Assembly (NCBI GenBank): GCA_030535875.1
Contig: JAUNRC010000009.1
Location: forward strand, 1-58,005
Direction of reading: 5' to 3'
Origin: Akkermansia sp.
Lineage (GTDB): Bacteria; Verrucomicrobiota; Verrucomicrobiia; Verrucomicrobiales; Akkermansiaceae
DNA length: 58,005 nt
This document shows positions 52,389 through 58,005 of the stretch, piece by piece (the first letter of the stretch is position 1; the number at the start of each line of letters is the position of its first letter). Under the pieces are notes generated by a model. That model had not been told where the DNA came from and did not search any database. It worked only from the letters and a program-made list of their open reading frames with translations. The position numbers and the translations under genes were made by a program.

Positions 52389-53321
52389 TCACTCTTGCGT
52401 GAGCAGGTAACGCTCAGCCTCTATGGCTGCCCAACATCCCATACCGGCAGCGGATACAGCCTGACGGTATACGGGGTCGGCTACATCGCCGGCAGCGAAA
52501 AGTCCGGGGGTACGGGTAGCCGTTCCGCCGTTGGTACGTACGATAAAGCCGGCCTCGTCCACATCTACAAGGTCACCGAGGAACTTGCTGTTAGGCTTGT
52601 GACCGATAGCCATAAACACGCACTTCACCTCGAGCGGGCGCTCTTCACCGGTAACGGTATCCTTAAGCGTGACAGCATTGAGTTCACCGGCCTCGTCCTT
52701 GCTGTAAGCGGCAATCGTGCTGTTCCAAACCGGCTCAATCTTGGGGTTGGAGAGCACGCGCTGCTGCATGGCTTTGCTGGCACGCAACTGATCACGGCGA
52801 TGAATAAGATATACCTTACTGGCAAAGCGGGTGAGGAAAGAAGCCTCTTCACAGGCGCTGTCACCGCCGCCGACCACGCAAACAGGAACATCACGATAGA
52901 ATGCGCCATCGCAGGTAGCGCAAGCCGTCAGGCCATGACCGATGAGCTCCTTCTCACCCTCCAGGCCCAGATAACGAGCCGTGGCTCCGGTCGCAACGAT
53001 AACGGCTTTGGCGCGATATGCCCCGCCGGATGTTGTCACGACAAACATGCCGCTGCAAACCTCCTGAGTCACAGATATGACATTCTCATAGGCATAGCGG
53101 GCACCGAATTTTTCAGCCTGCTGGCTCATGTTGAACATGAGGTCAGGCCCCATGATTCCCTCAGGGAAGCCCGGGAAGTTCTCAATCTCCGTTGTTGTGG
53201 TCAACTGGCCGCCCAACTGCTCACCGGTGAAAACCAAGGGTGCAAGGTCAGCGCGAGCCGCATAAATGGCCGCCGTATAACCGGCAGGCCCCGTTCCGAT
53301 AATAATGAGTTTCTCGTCCAT
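52389..53321 (-). CDS. trxB: Thioredoxin reductase
   Basis: A 310-aa flavoenzyme passing electrons from NADPH to thioredoxin. It shows the FAD site IIGTGPAGYTAAIYAAR, redox CATC followed by DGAFY, NADPH site VVGGGDSACEEA, the basic HRRDQLRASKAMQ and the C-terminal GLFAAGDVADPVYRQA. The ATG at 53321 was preferred over 53330 because a TAAGAT -10 box ends exactly 7 nt before it. Possibly it feeds, through thioredoxin, redox proteins such as the CxxC protein encoded at 10061, but that is speculation. Confidence 0.96.
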   Translation of the reverse strand: MDEKLIIIGTGPAGYTAAIYAARADLAPLVFTGEQLGGQLTTTTEIENFPGFPEGIMGPDLMFNMSQQAEKFGARYAYENVISVTQEVCSGMFVVTTSGGAYRAKAVIVATGATARYLGLEGEKELIGHGLTACATCDGAFYRDVPVCVVGGGDSACEEASFLTRFASKVYLIHRRDQLRASKAMQQRVLSNPKIEPVWNSTIAAYSKDEAGELNAVTLKDTVTGEERPLEVKCVFMAIGHKPNSKFLGDLVDVDEAGFIVRTNGGTATRTPGLFAAGDVADPVYRQAVSAAGMGCWAAIEAERYLLTQE

Positions 53322-53328
53322 TGAGCTC

Positions 53329-53357
53329 ATCTTACACGTCTGCGCATACCCGCGCAA
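53329..53357 (-). promoter_or_regulatory. Promoter fused to trxB start
   Basis: On the minus strand: TTGCGC (53357-53352), 17-nt spacer, TAAGAT (53334-53329), then 7 nt to the ATG at 53321. The competing ATG at 53330 lies within the -10 box. Confidence 0.7.
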
Positions 53358-53398
53358 GAGTTTAGTGCGTCAGCAATGACCGCTAGCAGCATTTGGAC

Positions 53399-53427
53399 TT
53401 GCAAGAAGCCGCAAGATAAGCGATACT
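53399..53427 (+). promoter_or_regulatory. Candidate promoter of the LolC/E-like gene
   Basis: TTGCAA (53399-53404), 17-nt spacer, GATACT (53422-53427), then 11 nt to the ATG at 53439, so a leader of only about 4 nt. Confidence 0.5.
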
Positions 53428-53438
53428 GAACGGCGAAC

Positions 53439-55091
53439 ATGAAAATACTGCGACGCAACCTGAGCCTGATGTTGGCTATCCGTTACCTCAACCCGCTGCG
53501 GACCCTCTTCTCCATCATCACCCTGATTTGCCTTGTGGGTGTGGCGCTGGGTGTAGCGGTTCTCATTGTAGTACTTTCCGTCATGGGAGGTCTGCAAAAG
53601 GAAATGGAAGAACGCGTGCTGGCCTTTACTCCCCACTACGTTCTGGCGCAATCCGACGGCATGAAGAGAATCTCACTCAGCCAGGAACGCTGCGAATGGG
53701 AGTCGCTCGTGGAACAACTTCAAGCCATGCCGAATGTCGCCTGTGCCTACCCGCAACTGGAGGGACAGGCCTTTGCCCAAAGCGCAGCAGGGCGCATCAT
53801 GATTCAGTTCTCAGCACTCCAACCGCACAATACCGCACAACTCAGTCCCCTGCTCCCCATGCTCAAGGAAGGCACATTCGACTTCGGCGAGGGATTTGAT
53901 CAGGAGTGTGTCGTCTCCCGTAAAACGGCAAATGCTCTGGGGCTGAACCTCGGTGATGAGATTCACCTCACCCCGGTCGGCAGCATAGACGAGGTGGCCT
54001 CCATCTATGCCATGATTCAGAACCCGCTCATCACCCAGAGCAACAAGGAATTCATGGAGCGCATCAACTCCCTGTTCGAGGGTGCCACACCGGCCAACGG
54101 CGGCGAGATTGTTGCCCTCGACAAGCTCGAGGCCGTTGCCCGCATCATCCGCACCTTTACACCGGACAAAATGCGCAAGAGCGAGCTCGATGCCTGCAAC
54201 ACCCTTTACGAACTCGCAGCTACCCATGCAGGCGGGCTCCCCTTCTCGCCGGAAGATAAGAAACTCTGGCAGGACACTGCCGCCGGAATCGCCGCGCTGG
54301 ATCGCGATAAGGAAGACGGCAAGGCCGTAAAGAGCATCAACGAAATGGTCATGCCCGTAGACCTGCGCGTGGTCGGCATATATCAGGCTCCGGAGAACAT
54401 GGACGGACCGAACCTCTACATGCCACTGAGCATTGCACAGGAAGTCGTAGGATACTCCAATGAGCATGCCGGCAATGTCATGGGCATCTGCGTGCGACTG
54501 GAAAATGCGCACGAACCCGGCGATATCGAAGCTCGCATGAAAGCTATTCTGCCCGACAACACCGCCTCGACCGACAAACTGCCGCTGGGCGCACACTGGT
54601 TCATCTCCCCATGGACCCAAACCTTTGAACAATGGCACAAGCTCATCGCCAATGAGCGCATCATGATGAACTTCGTGCTCTCCGCCATCAACGTGATTGC
54701 CAGCTTCTGCATCATGGCGGTTATGTTCACCATGTCCATTCAGCGCAAGCGCGAGATTGCCGTCTTGCAGGCACTTGGTGCCACCCCGGGCAAGATTATG
54801 GGCATTTTCGCTTGGCAGGGTGTCATCATCGGACTACTGGGTGCCATACTGGGCATTCTCCTCGCCCTGCTGGTGCTCTACTACCGCCTTGAGATTCAGG
54901 CAGCCCTCGCCGCCATCGGGCTCGATCCCTTCCCCATGGAGGCTCACGGCATCACCATTCCGGCCGAATACGACCCCATCACCTTCGGCAAACAAGCCTT
55001 CTCCGCCTTCGTCATGGTCGTCATCGCCTCCATCGTTCCGGCATTCATCTCCGCTCGTCAGGACCCGGCCAAGGCCCTGCGCTCCAACTGA
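53439..55091 (+). CDS. LolC/LolE-like ABC transporter permease
   Basis: A 550-aa MacB/FtsX-type permease. The N-terminal helix region AIRYLNPLRTLFSIITLICLVGVALGVAVLIVVLSVMGGLQKEM matches LolC/LolE, which release lipoproteins from the inner membrane. The C-terminal FtsX domain has three helices, the coupling motif KREIAVLQALGATPGKIM and the final SARQDPAKALRSN. It is longer than LolC/E (about 400-415 aa) because the periplasmic domain carries an extra helical stretch of roughly 130 residues (about 185-300). No LolD ATPase is adjacent. It is followed after 9 nt by the GYF_2-RDD gene. Confidence 0.88.
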   Translation: MKILRRNLSLMLAIRYLNPLRTLFSIITLICLVGVALGVAVLIVVLSVMGGLQKEMEERVLAFTPHYVLAQSDGMKRISLSQERCEWESLVEQLQAMPNVACAYPQLEGQAFAQSAAGRIMIQFSALQPHNTAQLSPLLPMLKEGTFDFGEGFDQECVVSRKTANALGLNLGDEIHLTPVGSIDEVASIYAMIQNPLITQSNKEFMERINSLFEGATPANGGEIVALDKLEAVARIIRTFTPDKMRKSELDACNTLYELAATHAGGLPFSPEDKKLWQDTAAGIAALDRDKEDGKAVKSINEMVMPVDLRVVGIYQAPENMDGPNLYMPLSIAQEVVGYSNEHAGNVMGICVRLENAHEPGDIEARMKAILPDNTASTDKLPLGAHWFISPWTQTFEQWHKLIANERIMMNFVLSAINVIASFCIMAVMFTMSIQRKREIAVLQALGATPGKIMGIFAWQGVIIGLLGAILGILLALLVLYYRLEIQAALAAIGLDPFPMEAHGITIPAEYDPITFGKQAFSAFVMVVIASIVPAFISARQDPAKALRSN

Positions 55092-55100
55092 TTTTCCCTC

Positions 55101-56030
55101 ATGGACATCTACTGGATTAAAGACAAACAACAGCGAGGTCCGGCGACCGTACCGGATGTCATTGCGCTGGTGCAGATGGGTGAACTCACGCCCGACACCC
55201 TTGGCTGGCACGCCGGCTGCAAAGGCTGGGCACCCCTGCGCGAACTGCCCGCACTGACTGACTTTCTGGGCGAGCTCCACAACAAGAGCAAAGGTCAGGA
55301 TAATCCGCAAGAGCCTGCTGCCGCGCCCCCCTCGCCCCAACCGCAGGCTCTGCAAATCGAGCTTACGCTGCAAAAACAACAGGCAGAAGGTCTGCAAGGT
55401 GTCGTTAGCCTGCCGCGCCCGCTGACCCGACTGGCGGCTCGTCTCATCGACAGTTCACTTTATGCCGCGCTGGCTGCCGGCGTTATCTGCTATACAGGCA
55501 TGTCATTCACAGACATGTTGCTGCCCTTGTTCTGGGCACCGATGATTGTAGCAGAGGCCCTCTTCCTGTATTTCAAAGGAGCTACTCCCGGGAAAATGCT
55601 CATGGGCATCACCCTGAGCTCCTTCGGTTCCGGTCAACCCATGACCTTCAGCCGAGCATTCTTCCGCAGTCTCTCCGTCAACCTCATCGGCATGGGCTGC
55701 TACCTTTTCCCGGTATGTCTGGTCACGATGGGCATTTCCTATTTCCTACTCAATCGCCGCGGCATCACCATGTGGGACGCCCAGAGTTTCACCCTCCCCC
55801 TGCAACGTCGTCGTGCCGGTCTGCGCCACTTTGCGCTGGCTTTCATCATCATCTATGCCGCCATGCAACTGACAGGCTATGCCCTGTTGATGACCCCCGG
55901 TACCATCGAAATGATTGAAAAGACCATGCCCGATGCCGCGACCTCCATCCGCAGCTCATTCCCCAACCTGCCGCCACCGCCCCCGGGAACTGAGCCAGCC
56001 ACCAAGCAGGCACCCCAGCCGCTGCAATAA
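55101..56030 (+). CDS. GYF_2-RDD membrane protein
   Basis: A 309-aa protein. An N-terminal GYF_2 (DUF4339) domain (about 1-55; YWIKDKQQRGPATVPDVIALVQMGELTPDTLGWHAG, W..L) binds proline-rich or other partners. A polar Pro/Gln linker leads to an RDD domain (about 105-225) with the RLAARLIDSSLYA start and several transmembrane helices (GATPGKMLMGI). A further hydrophobic segment and a Pro-rich tail (PNLPPPPPGTEP) close it. It could bind its own Pro-rich tail. It is 9 nt after the LolC/E-like gene, with a strong terminator behind. RDD function is unclear; a transport or ion role has been suggested for some members. Confidence 0.85.
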   Translation: MDIYWIKDKQQRGPATVPDVIALVQMGELTPDTLGWHAGCKGWAPLRELPALTDFLGELHNKSKGQDNPQEPAAAPPSPQPQALQIELTLQKQQAEGLQGVVSLPRPLTRLAARLIDSSLYAALAAGVICYTGMSFTDMLLPLFWAPMIVAEALFLYFKGATPGKMLMGITLSSFGSGQPMTFSRAFFRSLSVNLIGMGCYLFPVCLVTMGISYFLLNRRGITMWDAQSFTLPLQRRRAGLRHFALAFIIIYAAMQLTGYALLMTPGTIEMIEKTMPDAATSIRSSFPNLPPPPPGTEPATKQAPQPLQ

Positions 56031-56043
56031 ATACCTTTTTCTC

Positions 56044-56081
56044 ACTCCTCTCGCCGCCGTCGGCTGAGAGGAGTTTTTTTT
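56044..56081 (+). terminator. Terminator after the GYF_2-RDD gene
   Basis: A 9-bp stem (56044-56052 with 56066-56074) with an internal GCCG/CGGC inner stem, followed by eight T. Confidence 0.88.
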
Positions 56082-56157
56082 GCGATGCTGACGTCATAAG
56101 ACAACGAAAATCATCATACTGCAACACATTTTGCTTTTCTGACGATTATTTATAACG

Positions 56158-56163
56158 TATAAT
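56158..56163 (+). promoter_or_regulatory. -10 element of argG
   Basis: A perfect TATAAT 38 nt before the ATG at 56202. No good -35 at 16-18 nt; the segment upstream is T-rich. The leader is about 30 nt and has no ARG-box-like repeat that I can recognise. Confidence 0.5.
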
Positions 56164-56201
56164 ACCGGCGTGCACGGTAAACCGCCGTGAACCCAGTAAA
56201 A

Positions 56202-57488
<1,287 letters not shown>

Positions 57489-57511
57489 TCCCATTCTTCA
57501 TGAAATAATAC

Positions 57512-57545
57512 CCCGGAAGAGCACATCTTCCGGGATATTATTTTT
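57512..57545 (+). terminator. Terminator after argG
   Basis: A 9-bp perfect stem (57512-57520 with 57526-57534), 5-nt loop, followed by ATATTATTTTT. Confidence 0.85.
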
Positions 57546-57588
57546 ATAAACACCGCTAAACTTTTGATGCTTCGCTTCAACGGCAACA

Positions 57589-57915
57589 ATGTCGATTTTT
57601 TGGGCACTGCGTCAAAAATTCCGACAACTGGCAAAAATACTTGATTCTATCTTCTCAGCAAATGATGCCCTCCGCTATGAAGCGCAACTATTTTCTCTGA
57701 CGAATGAACTATTAAAGCTGCGCAATCAATGTAACAATTTTCGTTTTCAACATGTAAAGGACTACAACGCTGAAGTTGTAACCCCCAATAGCGATACATT
57801 CAGCTCCATTGCCACTTACGGGCGACCGGCGGCCCAAAGGCTCTATCTGTTGGAGCAATCCCGATGGCTAAACAAACGCACGCTAAACAATCTCCAATTG
57901 CTCTTAAAAACATAA
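57589..57915 (+). CDS. Small protein of unknown function
   Basis: A 108-aa protein I do not recognise. It is rich in Leu, Asn, Gln and Arg and predicted helical (QKFRQLAKILDSIFSANDALRYEAQLFSLTNELLKLRNQ), with a possible coiled coil in residues 10-55 and no signal or membrane segment. Base composition is clearly more A/T-rich than the neighbouring genes. A TAAACT at 57557-57562 could serve as a -10, but no -35 fits. It may be a recent arrival or the N-terminal remnant of a larger gene. Confidence 0.4.
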   Translation: MSIFWALRQKFRQLAKILDSIFSANDALRYEAQLFSLTNELLKLRNQCNNFRFQHVKDYNAEVVTPNSDTFSSIATYGRPAAQRLYLLEQSRWLNKRTLNNLQLLLKT

Positions 57916-58005
57916 ACAGACACCCCTTGGAGAACAACGCCCGCAAGGCTCCAATTGAGTCAATTATAATTTGAGCAAAATCTGATTTTTTCTGAAAAAT
58001 CGATT
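57916..58005 (+). other. Right edge of window, no gene seen
   Basis: Ninety bases after the last gene. The final 30 bases contain a short inverted repeat (AATCTGATTTTTTC with GAAAAATCGATT, imperfect) and T-runs, which could be a weak terminator. Confidence 0.25.

Noticed and set aside
56170..56190. Six-codon leader frame (GTG to TGA) 6 nt after the argG TATAAT box
   Set aside because: It fits leaderless geometry, but is too short to test by sequence and carries no arginine codons that would suggest attenuation.

Overview
This is 58 kb of ordinary, gene-dense bacterial chromosome, moderately GC-rich. I see no rRNA, tRNA, CRISPR array, prophage or insertion sequence. The gene content points to the PVC superphylum, most likely Verrucomicrobiota (Akkermansia-like or a relative). 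The clues are a double-length tandem UvrA of 1841 aa, a MurC-MurB fusion, a sulfite-reductase flavoprotein without its flavodoxin part, a GYF_2-RDD membrane protein and a short bactofilin. The phylum is an inference; no marker here proves it.

Layout, left to right. (1) 91-2307, minus: a Nudix/RppH-like hydrolase, TrmO and a class C beta-lactamase-fold serine hydrolase, tightly coupled. (2) 2584-6815, plus: PpiC-type foldase, AroA and DnaG. (3) 6893-9981, plus: a dynamin-like GTPase and a CysJ-like NADPH reductase. (4) 10061-16446, minus: a very large periplasmic HEAT-repeat/thioredoxin-fold protein with a small acidic secreted partner, then an ABC ATPase and an M20 peptidase. (5) 16832-22775, plus: small membrane protein, GpmI, GlnRS, RibBA and a lipoprotein. 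(6) 22863-29227, minus: a flavodoxin/ferredoxin protein and the tandem UvrA. (7) 29418-31507, plus: a small Cys-rich membrane protein followed by a P1B-type ATPase. (8) 31849-36451, minus: amidase, RecG, PyrH, Frr and bactofilin, closed by a terminator. (9) 36770-40969, plus: MurC-MurB, Ddl and FtsQ. (10) 41137-49098, plus: NusA, InfB, RbfA and an AsmA-like giant, behind a strong promoter and a leader terminator. (11) 49105-53321, minus: TolC-like lipoprotein, MFS transporter, Sel1-repeat lipoprotein and TrxB. (12) 53439-57915, plus: LolC/E-like permease, GYF_2-RDD protein, ArgG and an unrecognised small gene.

The most striking feature is regulatory. At about ten transcription-unit starts, a sigma70-like promoter has its -10 box ending 6-9 nt before the start codon, so the predicted transcription start falls on or within a base or two of the ATG/GTG. 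Examples are the GTPase, M20 peptidase, gpmI, glnS, ferredoxin, uvrA, amidase, MFS, TolC-like and trxB genes. Most genes inside operons also lack a Shine-Dalgarno sequence. Together this suggests leaderless, SD-independent translation is common here. Other points of note are a terminator hairpin in the nusA leader, a PacL/DUF1490-like pairing of a Cys-rich mini-protein with a P-ATPase that lacks the CPx motif, loss of two zinc-ligand pairs in the first UvrA half, and a Cys in place of the usual catalytic Ser in the MurB half of MurC-MurB.
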